Notes under the pieces: generated by a model | Database searches by the model: none | What the model was told of the DNA's origin: nothing | Seen by the model: the letters and a program-made list of their open reading frames with translations, nothing else | Shown here: positions 23,644-32,197 of the stretch, piece after piece | Layout: each line of letters starts with the position of its first letter | Numbering within the stretch: position 1 is the first letter of the stretch | Program-made: the position numbers and the translations under genes | From: Pseudomonas lini | GTDB taxonomy: Bacteria > Pseudomonadota > Gammaproteobacteria > Pseudomonadales > Pseudomonadaceae | Assembly (NCBI RefSeq): GCF_030812475.1 | Contig: NZ_JAUSSR010000004.1 | Coordinates: 1-64,000 of the forward strand | Length of the DNA: 64,000 bases | Reading direction: 5' to 3'

Positions 23644-26600
23644 CTGGTACTCATGATCCGTACACCACGCTGGCGATTGAGCACTTCGACCATGACGTTC
23701 TCCCCCGCGCGCCTGAGCATCACATCGGCCGACTCCTTCCCGATGGCCAGACGCCCAAGGGCGATGGTGTCCAGAAAGGCTGGCATGACCGGCTCATCGA
23801 ACATGATGGTGCGTTTCTTCGGATTGAAGTTCAGGCCCAGGCAGGATTGAATCAACGACAGCGGCGCCGCGGCTGCCCAGGCCTGGGGCGAGCAGGCCAC
23901 CGGGTAAAAGGTCGGGCCCTGGTTGCGCTGGCGGCGAAAGCCGCAAAACAACTCGGGCAGACGGCGCAGGTCGATATAGGTGGACGCAGCGAACAGGCCC
24001 TCGAAAATCCGCGCCGCTTCCTGCCGATAACCGTAACGGGCAAATCCGGCCGCGATCAGCGCGTTGTCATGGGGCCACACCGAGCCGTTGTGGTAACTCA
24101 TCGGGTTATAGCGGGCCTCCGAGGAGGCCAGCGTGCGCACCCCCCATCCGGTAAAAGATGAACGGTCCATTAACGCGGCCACCACCAATGGCGCGCGCTC
24201 CGGTAGCGCGATGCCGGCGAACAGGGCATGGCCGGCATTGGAAGACCTGACCCGGCAAGGCATTTTGTCGCCGTCCAGCGCCAGCACATAGGTGCCCAAC
24301 TCTTCGTCGAAAAACTGCGCATCGAACCGTTGCCGCAGGTGCCGGGCTTTCTCCTTAAGGCTCTGCGCCCGATCGGGATCACCCAAGCGGCGGGCGATTT
24401 GCGCGGCACCGTTCCAGGCGCCATAGACGTAGGCCTGAACCTCGACAATCGCGATCGGGCCCACCGCCAGGCGCCCGTCCGCGTGAAACACCGAGTCGTG
24501 GCTGTCCTTCCAGCCCTGGTTGATCAAGCCTTCGCTCGATTGCCGGCCATATTCGACGAAACCGTCACCATCGCGATCACCGTATTGATCGATCCAGTTC
24601 AGCCCGGCCTCGATGTTTGGCCACAGCTCGCGCAAGGTCTCCAGGTCCTGGGTTCGCTCAAGATAGGCGGCGGCCAACATGATGAACAGCGGCGTGGAGT
24701 CGATGCTGCCGTAGTAGCGCCTGAAGGGCACCTCACCGAGCTCGGCCATTTCCCCCAGGCGAACCTCATGCAGGATTTTCCCGGGCTCGGCATCGGCGGC
24801 GGGGTCGACGCTGGTCGCTTGATTGGCGGCCAGGTACCTCAGTACGCCGCAGGCGATCCCGGGATCGACCCAGAGCATTTGCAACGCGGTAATCAAGGAA
24901 TCACGCCCGAATACCGTGCTGAACCAGGGGATACCCGCGTACGGATACAGGCCATGGGGTGTGTTGCTCATCAGCATGTTCAGGTCTGCGATGCTGCGGT
25001 TCACTGCTTCGTTGAACACGTCATGGGAGGTGATGACAGAGGCTGCACGGGCAAAGAACGCCCGCGACTGACGACGGGCGTCGCGCAACGACACGAAAAA
25101 ACCGTGACGCACCGAATAAGGTGGATTCTGTACCCCGCAATTGATGTCCATGAAGAACGACTGGATCTGCCCTGGTGCCAACTCCACCTCGAACAGCGCC
25201 TGGTCACACGTCAGGCTGGCCGGCACCGGATCAAAGCGTAGCCGGGTGGTACGCCGTTTGTGGTCGAGACCGGTGTAGGACAGCAGCACCTGTTCGTTGG
25301 CAATCTCCGCCCGATGGGTTTCTCCACGCTGCGAGCGGCGGGCGCCGCGCACTTCGAAGAGGTCCTTGAAATCGGCCACGAACTGGATGCGCAATTGCAG
25401 GCGTTGTGGGTACTCGTCGAAATTGCGCAGGGTGATGCGTTCGCAGCAGGCCCCGTCCCAGAGAAAGCGCGAGCGGCGCAGATGAATCAAGTCGTGATGC
25501 AGGATTCGCTTGCCCTTGGCATCGAGCAGGTCCGGATTGGTCAGGTCGCAGGTGAGCATCGTATTGTCGTCACGCAGCGTCGAACTGAGCAGCAACGGGC
25601 GCGCGCCATTGATCGTCAAGTAGAGTCCCGACAGGTGCCGGGTATCGGTATGAAACAATCCCTGCGGGCTGTCCTCTGTCACCAACACGTCGCCATTGGG
25701 ATCGAACACACCGAACGTGTCGTTGTGCTTGAGCGTGCGCAGGCGCATTTCCTGCAGAGACGCCGAGGCCGGGATATCGAAGGTACTGCCCGGTTGCGCG
25801 ACGCCGTCGCCCGCCGTCAGATGGCGGTACAGGTCCAGATAGTGCCCGGTCATGTGTTCGACCGTGAACCGTTGCTCGAACGCGGCTCGTACCCTGCCCC
25901 GGTCCAGCGCACCCAGGCGCTGCACGGCTTTCAATGCGCCTTCCATGTCGTCGACGATATAGCCGGACACGCCGTCGTCGATCACTTCCGGCACCGCGCC
26001 ATGACGAAACGCGATGACCGGCGTGCCGCAGGCCATGGCTTCGATCATGACCAGGCCGAAAGGCTCAGGCCAGTCGATGGGAAACAGCAGCGCCCTGGCG
26101 TTGCCGAGGAAGTCCGCTTTTTGACTCTCGGCGATTTCGCCAATGAACTCAATGTTGGGGTGAGTCGCGATCAGCGGCGCGATGACATTGTCCCAATAAG
26201 CCTGATCCGCCTTGTCCACCTTGGCTGCGATCTTCAAGGGCAGGCCGGCCATCGACGCAAGCTTTATCGCCCGGTCCGGGCGTTTCTCGGGGGAAATACG
26301 CCCCAGGAAAGCCAGGTAATCACCTGTGGGCTGCGGATTGAACGCCAGCAGATCGGCCGGAATACCGTGATAGACATTGCCCACCCAGTTGACGTTGCCG
26401 ATCAGCGGCAGCCGTTGCGCCTTGGATATCGAGACCAGTGGCACCTCGGGAAAGTGGCCGTAGAAAGATTGATAGTCGGCGACATCCAGCCGTCCGTGCA
26501 GCGTGGTCACGCTGTGCCCGGCCAGATGACGGATCAGCGGAAAATGAAAGATATCGACATGAAAGTGCATGATGTCGAATTGGTCTGCCTGCCTGATGAC

Positions 26601-26840
26601 CTGGTCGAGCATCAGGATATGATGCGGGATCGTATCCTTCACATCAGGATCGAGCCTCAGTGCCTGCCGTGATCCGGACGCCAGGCGCGCCGAGGTTTGC
26701 GAATCGCCGCTGGCGAAGAGCGTGACGTCATGCCCCTGCCGGACCAGTTCCTCGGTCAGGTACGACACGATGCGCTCGATGCCTCCGTACAGATGAGGCG
26801 GGCAACGCTCCGCGAGCGGCGCGATCTGTGCGATCCTCAT
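23640..26840 (-). CDS. fusion: GT4 glycosyltransferase + amylo-alpha-1,6-glucosidase-like
   Basis: A 1066-residue two-enzyme protein. Residues about 1-345 form a GT-B glycosyltransferase of family 4 (start MRIAQIAPLAERCPPHLYGG; nucleotide-sugar site EPFGLVMIEAMACGTPVIAFRHGAVPEVI with the E-x7-E motif). After a linker, residues about 370-560 are the N-terminal domain of bacterial glycogen-debranching-like glucosidases (HNDTFGVFDPNGDVL, HTDTRHLSGLYL). The rest is an (alpha/alpha)6 barrel (GIPWFSTVFGRDSLITALQ, YHNGSVWPHDNALIAAGFARYG). The start ATG has GGAGG about 8 nt upstream. One polypeptide could thus both transfer and hydrolyse glucosyl units. No glycogen gene is adjacent, and the true substrate is unknown. 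Confidence 0.88.
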   Translation of the reverse strand: MRIAQIAPLAERCPPHLYGGIERIVSYLTEELVRQGHDVTLFASGDSQTSARLASGSRQALRLDPDVKDTIPHHILMLDQVIRQADQFDIMHFHVDIFHFPLIRHLAGHSVTTLHGRLDVADYQSFYGHFPEVPLVSISKAQRLPLIGNVNWVGNVYHGIPADLLAFNPQPTGDYLAFLGRISPEKRPDRAIKLASMAGLPLKIAAKVDKADQAYWDNVIAPLIATHPNIEFIGEIAESQKADFLGNARALLFPIDWPEPFGLVMIEAMACGTPVIAFRHGAVPEVIDDGVSGYIVDDMEGALKAVQRLGALDRGRVRAAFEQRFTVEHMTGHYLDLYRHLTAGDGVAQPGSTFDIPASASLQEMRLRTLKHNDTFGVFDPNGDVLVTEDSPQGLFHTDTRHLSGLYLTINGARPLLLSSTLRDDNTMLTCDLTNPDLLDAKGKRILHHDLIHLRRSRFLWDGACCERITLRNFDEYPQRLQLRIQFVADFKDLFEVRGARRSQRGETHRAEIANEQVLLSYTGLDHKRRTTRLRFDPVPASLTCDQALFEVELAPGQIQSFFMDINCGVQNPPYSVRHGFFVSLRDARRQSRAFFARAASVITSHDVFNEAVNRSIADLNMLMSNTPHGLYPYAGIPWFSTVFGRDSLITALQMLWVDPGIACGVLRYLAANQATSVDPAADAEPGKILHEVRLGEMAELGEVPFRRYYGSIDSTPLFIMLAAAYLERTQDLETLRELWPNIEAGLNWIDQYGDRDGDGFVEYGRQSSEGLINQGWKDSHDSVFHADGRLAVGPIAIVEVQAYVYGAWNGAAQIARRLGDPDRAQSLKEKARHLRQRFDAQFFDEELGTYVLALDGDKMPCRVRSSNAGHALFAGIALPERAPLVVAALMDRSSFTGWGVRTLASSEARYNPMSYHNGSVWPHDNALIAAGFARYGYRQEAARIFEGLFAASTYIDLRRLPELFCGFRRQRNQGPTFYPVACSPQAWAAAAPLSLIQSCLGLNFNPKKRTIMFDEPVMPAFLDTIALGRLAIGKESADVMLRRAGENVMVEVLNRQRGVRIMSTS

Positions 26841-27029
26841 GGACATACCCTCCGGCAGATGACTTGCAGGATAACGGCCCGCCGCGCTTCGGTTTGTGCC
26901 CTCGGCATGCGGACGGTGACCTTTCCCTCGATTGACGACCGCCTCGCTGCGTCAGTTCCATCAGGTCATGGCGTCACCGCTCAGCGGTCGCACGGCATAG
27001 CCGTTCGATAAAGCAATCGACAGCCTTGC

Positions 27030-28142
27030 TCACTGACTCTCCGGTGCAGTGCGGGTGGTTCGGTCTGCGATGAACCCGTTCAACTGTTGGATAAATTCAC
27101 GGCTGTCACTGAACATCTGCTGCCAGTCGGTAGGAAAGCGCACATTCAACGGCAGTTGATCGATTCGCCAGCGCGACGCCAGCGGTTTATCGAACCGGGC
27201 GGCTACCTGCAAGCCCATTTCGCTGGCCGCAAACGGCCCGCGCAATACCGTCGGCGTACGCCCGGCGCTGTCCACGGACTGGACCACATGGGCCGTCAGC
27301 CATTCACCATCGGGCATGCGTACGCGCAGCGGCTGGCCAATCGCGGCGTAGCTGATGTTCAGCGGCTCCAGATAGATCCACAACAGCGGCTCCTCCAGTC
27401 GCTCGATGCGCATCAGCAAGGTCCCGGCACCGACGTTTTCGCCGGGATTGACCAATACCTCGGCCACCCGACCGTTCTGGGCGGCATTGATCGACAACGC
27501 CGCCAGGCGGGTTTTCAGCCACTGCTGCTCGGCGTTCTGTTGGCTGATCTCGCGCTCGATACTCAAGGGTGACTGGCGCGCCAGCTGCTCGCGGCGCTCC
27601 AACGCCAGCAGGTCGGCGCGAAACGCATCGAGTTCGGATTCAGCCGCCAACACTTCACCACGGGAGACGGCGCCGCGATACACCAACTCTTGCAGGGTCT
27701 GCACCCGTTGCTCCGCCCTGCCCACCCGGGTCCTGAGCAACTGGCGCTCTTTGGCCTCCAGTTGAGTGCTGGCGGTGCGCGTCGTGTCCTTGGGCATCGC
27801 CGCCAGCTGCAACAGCCGGGCACGCCATTCCGGATTGTCCAGATGCACCAATGGCTGATCGACCCGCACCTGGTCGCCGGCCATGACATATAACTGCTCG
27901 ACCCGACCGGCTTCCCGCGCACGCACTTCGAGGATCTGCAGGCGCAGTTGCGCCGGTGCGTCGATCATCAACAGGCTGTAAGCCAGTTTGCCGCCCAGCC
28001 AGATCAAGGGACTGGCCACCAGGAACAGGATCAGATACCAGCGCACTCGAAACGCCGCGCGCTTGCTCGGCGCATAGAGCACGGTCAATCCCTGTTCCTG
28101 GGTCGGGTGGAGTTCTTTGCGGCTGTCGAATCGGATTTTCAT
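27030..28142 (-). CDS. HlyD/Alg44-like membrane-fusion protein without PilZ
   Basis: A 370-residue membrane-fusion protein: a short cytoplasmic N-terminus of about 35 residues, one membrane helix (about 36-58), a lipoyl/barrel-sandwich start (LEVRAREAGRVEQLYVMAGDQVRVDQPLVHLDNPEWRAR), a coiled-coil hairpin (about 110-200), and the second half-barrel (AAQNGRVAEVLVNPGENVGAGTLLMRIE). It is the last gene of the operon, 6 bp after the exported protein gene. In alginate synthesis the comparable protein Alg44 carries an N-terminal PilZ domain for c-di-GMP; here that region is missing. A role in passing a polysaccharide across the periplasm is inferred from context. Confidence 0.85.
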   Translation of the reverse strand: MKIRFDSRKELHPTQEQGLTVLYAPSKRAAFRVRWYLILFLVASPLIWLGGKLAYSLLMIDAPAQLRLQILEVRAREAGRVEQLYVMAGDQVRVDQPLVHLDNPEWRARLLQLAAMPKDTTRTASTQLEAKERQLLRTRVGRAEQRVQTLQELVYRGAVSRGEVLAAESELDAFRADLLALERREQLARQSPLSIEREISQQNAEQQWLKTRLAALSINAAQNGRVAEVLVNPGENVGAGTLLMRIERLEEPLLWIYLEPLNISYAAIGQPLRVRMPDGEWLTAHVVQSVDSAGRTPTVLRGPFAASEMGLQVAARFDKPLASRWRIDQLPLNVRFPTDWQQMFSDSREFIQQLNGFIADRTTRTAPESQ

Positions 28143-28148
28143 GACGGC

Positions 28149-28997
28149 TCACCGTTTTGGAAAGTCTCGCCAGGCTTGCCAGTCGATGCCGGCAATTCCC
28201 CGTGGTTGCAGTTGTTCGCGCCAGGCGCTGGTCTGGCGTCGCAGCTGTTCGGTCGACGCGTCGGCCCACGATTCCGTGGCATCCAGTTGCGGCTCCGTGC
28301 TTTGTGCCAGGCGAAATTGCAAGTCGGGCCAGCGCCTGGCGATCTGCTCGGCCTTGCGCGCACTGTTGTGTGGATTGCGGGTGTAGATCATCAGGCTGAC
28401 CCGGTGCACGCCCGCGTCGGGAAGTGCGCAGGGCACGCAGGTTCGTCCGGGCCTGGTCTCGGTGAACCAGCGGTGATGACTGGAGATTTCCACCGGCCAT
28501 GGGCTCTCTTTGGCAGCCGCACGCAAGGTCTCGAGCCAGTTCTGCAAGTTCCGGTCAGGCACTGGCACGCCCAACTGCTCGACTTCCAGGTCCAGGTGCA
28601 GGCTGGTAAAGGACAGCCCTTTGAGTTTGCTCAATAAGTCGGTGAGCTGATGGCGTTGCGGCGGTTCGATCCAGGCCGGATCGCCGAGCAACAGGCTCAC
28701 TTGCAACTGCTCGCTGGCCGCTTCCTGCAGCAATTGCTCGAGCTGTCGGCGGGTGGTGGCCAGATCATCGATCTGTGCGGCCTTGAGGCCCAGGTAGATC
28801 TTGTCCATCCCGGCCTTGCGCAGTGCTTGAAGCTCCGCCTGGCGTTGGCCGGGATCGAGCAGCGCTTCGCTGTCCCAGACATAGCTGGCCTGGGACCACT
28901 TGTCCGCGCCTGACGCCTGATGCGCCAGCGGCACTGCGAACAGCATCGCCGGCGATAGGGTCAGGGTCAGGGTCAGCACCAGCAGCAGCGAGCGCAT
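28149..28997 (-). CDS. exported TIM-barrel-like protein of the polysaccharide operon
   Basis: A 282-residue protein with a signal peptide (MRSLLLVLTLTLTLSPAMLF, cleavage near FAVP/LA). The mature part alternates strands and helices as in glycoside-hydrolase TIM barrels (YVWDSEALLDPGQRQAELQALRK, SFTSLHLDLEVEQLG, EISSHHRWF, RVSLMIYTRNP, GIAGIDWQAWRDFP). The start ATG follows GAGG by 7 nt and lies one base after the GT2 stop (TGATATG), so it is translationally coupled. A hydrolase or polymer-modifying role is inferred; no catalytic pair could be assigned with confidence. Confidence 0.8.
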   Translation of the reverse strand: MRSLLLVLTLTLTLSPAMLFAVPLAHQASGADKWSQASYVWDSEALLDPGQRQAELQALRKAGMDKIYLGLKAAQIDDLATTRRQLEQLLQEAASEQLQVSLLLGDPAWIEPPQRHQLTDLLSKLKGLSFTSLHLDLEVEQLGVPVPDRNLQNWLETLRAAAKESPWPVEISSHHRWFTETRPGRTCVPCALPDAGVHRVSLMIYTRNPHNSARKAEQIARRWPDLQFRLAQSTEPQLDATESWADASTEQLRRQTSAWREQLQPRGIAGIDWQAWRDFPKR

Positions 28998-28998
28998 A

Positions 28999-30327
28999 TC
29001 AAAACCTCGTGGCCCGTTTAAGCACCCACCAGGGCGCCATCGAGCTTTCTTCATGGCCACGACGAAACATCTCGTTGAGCATGGCCACGGCGCTCCAGCA
29101 GCGCATGAGGAGCATGAACAGCGGAAAGACCGGCACCAGCATCCCCAGGGTCATGTCCTGACGCGGCCGGTCGGACACCAGCAACATCATGGTGCCGAAC
29201 ATCAGCACGGTGATCAGCAGGTACAGCAGATAGATCAGTACGAACAGGAACAGCAGCGTCCTGCCCGGCAGAACGAACAAGGCGATCAAGGTGTAGCTGA
29301 AGATGATGAACGGCAGCACCAACTGAAAAAAGAAGCCGCTGACCAGGATCATCAAAAAGCTCGGCCAGCCCAGTAACCTGGGGTCGATGTTGTGGTTATG
29401 CTTTCTGACATACAGGAAAAACAGGTCGCCATCCCAGCGCAATCGCTGCATCAGGAACTGGCGCAGAGTGGCCGGTGCGTCGGTATGGCCGATCGCTTCC
29501 GGCTCGAAGGGGATGCGCAAGTTGTGGCGCTTGAAGTAACTTTTGATGCGCAGCGTAAGGTCCAGGTCTTCGGCGGTATGGGTGTTCCAGCCGCCAATGT
29601 TCACCAGGAAGCTGCGACGGAAGGCGCCGAAGGCCCCCGAGACGTTGTTGACCAGGTTCCATTCGGCCAGGCCGATTTTCGACATATGGATCGACAACAG
29701 GTATTCCAGCGCCTGCATCGCCGTGACCCAGGAGGCCCACACGTTGCGTACGCGCAGGCTACCGGCGACCGCCGGCACCGAGGGGTCCTCGAAATGGCGC
29801 ACGATGGCGCTGACCATGTTGTTGTCGAAGGAGGTATCGCCGTCGAGCGCCATGACGATTTCACCGCTGGCCAGCGACAGCCCGGCGTTCAAGGATGACA
29901 CCCGCCCGCCCCGCTGCCATTTGGCGATCGGCCGTAAATGGCGCTTGGGGTACAGCTGCGGGTCCATATGGAAACGGCGCACGGCGTTGAGTGTCGCCTG
30001 GTTCATCGTGGCCCCGTCCACCACCGGAATCATTTCGATGTGGCCCGGGTAGGTCTGCTCGCACAGGCTTAACAGGGTGGTCTGCACGTCCATCCCCTCG
30101 CTGTAGCAGGTGATGATGCAAGAAACCCTGGGGCGGTACGTACTGATAATCGGCACACTGGTGCGCCGCCGGGCAAACCAGCGCAACACCCCCAGCAGCA
30201 CCATGATCGTCATGGGCAATTCAAAGATCAGGAACAAGGGAAACAGCATGAAGAACAAACGGCTCAAGCCGTCCGGCCCCGCGAGTTGGCCGAATGCGTA
30301 GTAGAGCTGTTCCAGTAACGGGCCCAT
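28999..30327 (-). CDS. processive GT2 glycosyltransferase (Alg8/BcsA/HasA-like synthase)
   Basis: A 442-residue inner-membrane polysaccharide synthase. It has N-terminal helices (about 22-48), a cytoplasmic GT-A domain with VVDGA, DGDTSF (about 162-167), AEDLDLT (about 252-258) and the product-binding QRLRW motif (about 294-298), then four to five C-terminal membrane helices. The D-DxD-ED-QxxRW set marks a processive enzyme making a beta-linked polymer while translocating it. I chose the ATG giving MGPLLEQ, 5 nt after the upstream stop; a GTG three codons earlier overlaps that stop. No PilZ domain is fused. Confidence 0.9.
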   Translation of the reverse strand: MGPLLEQLYYAFGQLAGPDGLSRLFFMLFPLFLIFELPMTIMVLLGVLRWFARRRTSVPIISTYRPRVSCIITCYSEGMDVQTTLLSLCEQTYPGHIEMIPVVDGATMNQATLNAVRRFHMDPQLYPKRHLRPIAKWQRGGRVSSLNAGLSLASGEIVMALDGDTSFDNNMVSAIVRHFEDPSVPAVAGSLRVRNVWASWVTAMQALEYLLSIHMSKIGLAEWNLVNNVSGAFGAFRRSFLVNIGGWNTHTAEDLDLTLRIKSYFKRHNLRIPFEPEAIGHTDAPATLRQFLMQRLRWDGDLFFLYVRKHNHNIDPRLLGWPSFLMILVSGFFFQLVLPFIIFSYTLIALFVLPGRTLLFLFVLIYLLYLLITVLMFGTMMLLVSDRPRQDMTLGMLVPVFPLFMLLMRCWSAVAMLNEMFRRGHEESSMAPWWVLKRATRF

Positions 30328-30332
30328 TGCCC

Positions 30333-31721
30333 TCACTCCAGCTCACTGGCCAGACGGGCCAGCAACAGTTCGCCATCTTCCTGATCGAGCAGTTCCTGGG
30401 GTGCAGTGAGGGTGATGACACGCAGGGAAATGTCACTGACTTCCGGCGCGGAAAACAGCTCGGCCACCCGGCTCAGGCGTTGTTTTACGCATTCCAGTCC
30501 CTTGGCATCGGTGTGCGGGAGCATGATCCAGAAGAACTCCTCGGTGCTGCGCGAACACCGATCGGTTTCCCGTACGGACTCCTTTAACCGGTCCGCCAGG
30601 CTGTCGATGAAGGCATGGCCGCGGTGCTCGCCAAGCAGCGACATGGTCCCGGCCAGGTTGACGAAGCGCAGGCCGATCAGGGAAAAAGCCGGCGACGGGT
30701 AGCGCCGTGCAAGCAGGATCTGCCAGCTCAACAGATCATAGAAATCCCTGCCGCCGAGCAGACTGAGTCGACCAAAGTGCCGGCCCGAGTGATCGCAGAA
30801 TTCCTGGCGACAACGGAATCGACCCGCCTCGGCCAGGCGAAAATCCCTGACTTCCCGGGCGCGTAACTGGTCAGGGGTGTGGGACATGCCGCAGTCCAGG
30901 CAGCGAGCCTGCACCTCGGCATCGACGAAAAATGCCTGGCACGCGCGGCAGCGATAGTTCTCCATCGGCCGATCGTAGTCACTGCCGATATGGCGCAACC
31001 GATTCAAGCAGTTGGGGCAGAGCAACACCCCGTCCTTCAGAAAAGACTCCTGCGCGCCGACATGCCCGCAGGTGAAACAGTGCAAGGACGGCTGGCGCGC
31101 GATGTCCAGGGCATGGCATTCGGTACACACATCAATGAAGTTGAGCCGGCCCGAACCACAGTCCGGGCACAAGCGGACGCGATCGACCAGAACACCCTCC
31201 TCCAGCCAATCCTGCTGCACCATCAAGGCCAGCCAGGCGAATGAATTGATCTGCTCGCTATCAGCCAGGGCATCGAGCAATGGGTAGCGATAGTGTTGGG
31301 GTACTTCCGCGTCCCGCAGGGCACACACCTGAGCGTTGTCGCGCAACCATAGCCAGGCGAGCACCCGACTTTCAAAGCGGCCCGGCGCCGGTCCCTGCCT
31401 GAGCAAGCTGAAACGATCCTGCCATACTTCCCAGCGTGCTTTTATCTCGCTGGCTTCGGCAGGACAGCCACCATCACCCAGGGCTTCGCACCAGCCATCC
31501 TGATCGCGGCAACAGAAAATCAGGCGGTAGCGATAAGAGGGCAGCGAACGTAACTTGCGCAGCACTCGTCCGGCATAGGCTCCTGGCATGTCCAGCAGGA
31601 GTACATCAAACACGGCCACCGCCAGCAGGCTGCCGAGATCGCTAAAGTGTTCAAGCTGCGCAAGGTTCAAGTCTGAAACCCTGCTACCGAGTAACGCAAT
31701 CCGAGGGTGGGGAGTCGGCAT
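30333..31721 (-). CDS. REC-like + zinc-ribbon (TackOD1-like) + degenerate GGDEF protein
   Basis: A 462-residue cytoplasmic signalling protein, first gene of the polysaccharide operon. Residues about 5-75 resemble a degenerate receiver (VAVFDVLLLDMPGAYAG, LRSLPSYRYRLIF). Residues 185-277 hold six CxxC pairs (CPDC, CTEC, CFTC, CPNC, CRAC, CLDC), enough for three zinc sites, and resemble the TackOD1 zinc-ribbon output domain. Residues about 325-462 read as a GGDEF fold (AFSLIGLRFVNLAG, HAFIDSLADRLK) in which the active site is STEEF, so not a cyclase, but the inhibitory RxxD site is kept as RETD (384-387). By analogy with PelD this could be a c-di-GMP receptor. The ATG has AGAGG about 9 nt upstream. 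Confidence 0.78.
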   Translation of the reverse strand: MPTPHPRIALLGSRVSDLNLAQLEHFSDLGSLLAVAVFDVLLLDMPGAYAGRVLRKLRSLPSYRYRLIFCCRDQDGWCEALGDGGCPAEASEIKARWEVWQDRFSLLRQGPAPGRFESRVLAWLWLRDNAQVCALRDAEVPQHYRYPLLDALADSEQINSFAWLALMVQQDWLEEGVLVDRVRLCPDCGSGRLNFIDVCTECHALDIARQPSLHCFTCGHVGAQESFLKDGVLLCPNCLNRLRHIGSDYDRPMENYRCRACQAFFVDAEVQARCLDCGMSHTPDQLRAREVRDFRLAEAGRFRCRQEFCDHSGRHFGRLSLLGGRDFYDLLSWQILLARRYPSPAFSLIGLRFVNLAGTMSLLGEHRGHAFIDSLADRLKESVRETDRCSRSTEEFFWIMLPHTDAKGLECVKQRLSRVAELFSAPEVSDISLRVITLTAPQELLDQEDGELLLARLASELE

Positions 31722-32197
31722 GACGCTCGCCTCTACCAATAGATAGGCACATGGTTAAACAGCAATATAAATAACACTACCATTGCGCGTAGAAAAAATG
31801 CATCTGTTATCGGGTTGTTTACATCCACGATTCGACGAACGCGCAAAGCCTTGCTCACCGTGGGGTACAAGCAGAACTGCGAACTTAACCCAAGGATAAC
31901 TATATTTATTCAAAATCAATTAGTTATACAGGCCGAACATTATAAGCTGGCGATTATGAAACCTGCTAGTTAATGGCCACCATCGATAGCAATGCGCCAT
32001 ATAAACAACATAATTGCAAAGAAGAAAATTTCGCACTTGAAAGCAACGATACCTACTGTTTTTTAATAAGTTCAAAGTAGCCTTATATCAAAATAACTTG
32101 CCGTTATTTCCATATAGACTAAACATTACCGCAAGCGTTACATGATTTTAACACTAATGAGCATATGTACAGCTGTCAAATTGATAACCTGTAGTGC
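31722..32197. promoter_or_regulatory. AT-rich control region upstream of the polysaccharide operon
   Basis: About 475 bp with no ORF worth calling and base composition strikingly richer in A+T than the rest of the window. It separates the start of the leftward polysaccharide operon from the end of the LysR gene. It must contain the operon promoter. Regions like this are typical binding targets of the xenogeneic silencers MvaT/MvaU in pseudomonads (inference). Confidence 0.6.
32091..32109. promoter_or_regulatory. perfect dyad AAATAAC-N5-GTTATTT
   Basis: Seven-base arms with a 5-bp spacer (TTGCC) inside the AT-rich region. It could be an operator for the polysaccharide operon; its distance of about 370 bp from the first start codon makes an upstream activator or silencer site more likely than a classical operator. 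No T tract follows on either strand, so it is not a terminator. Confidence 0.35.
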
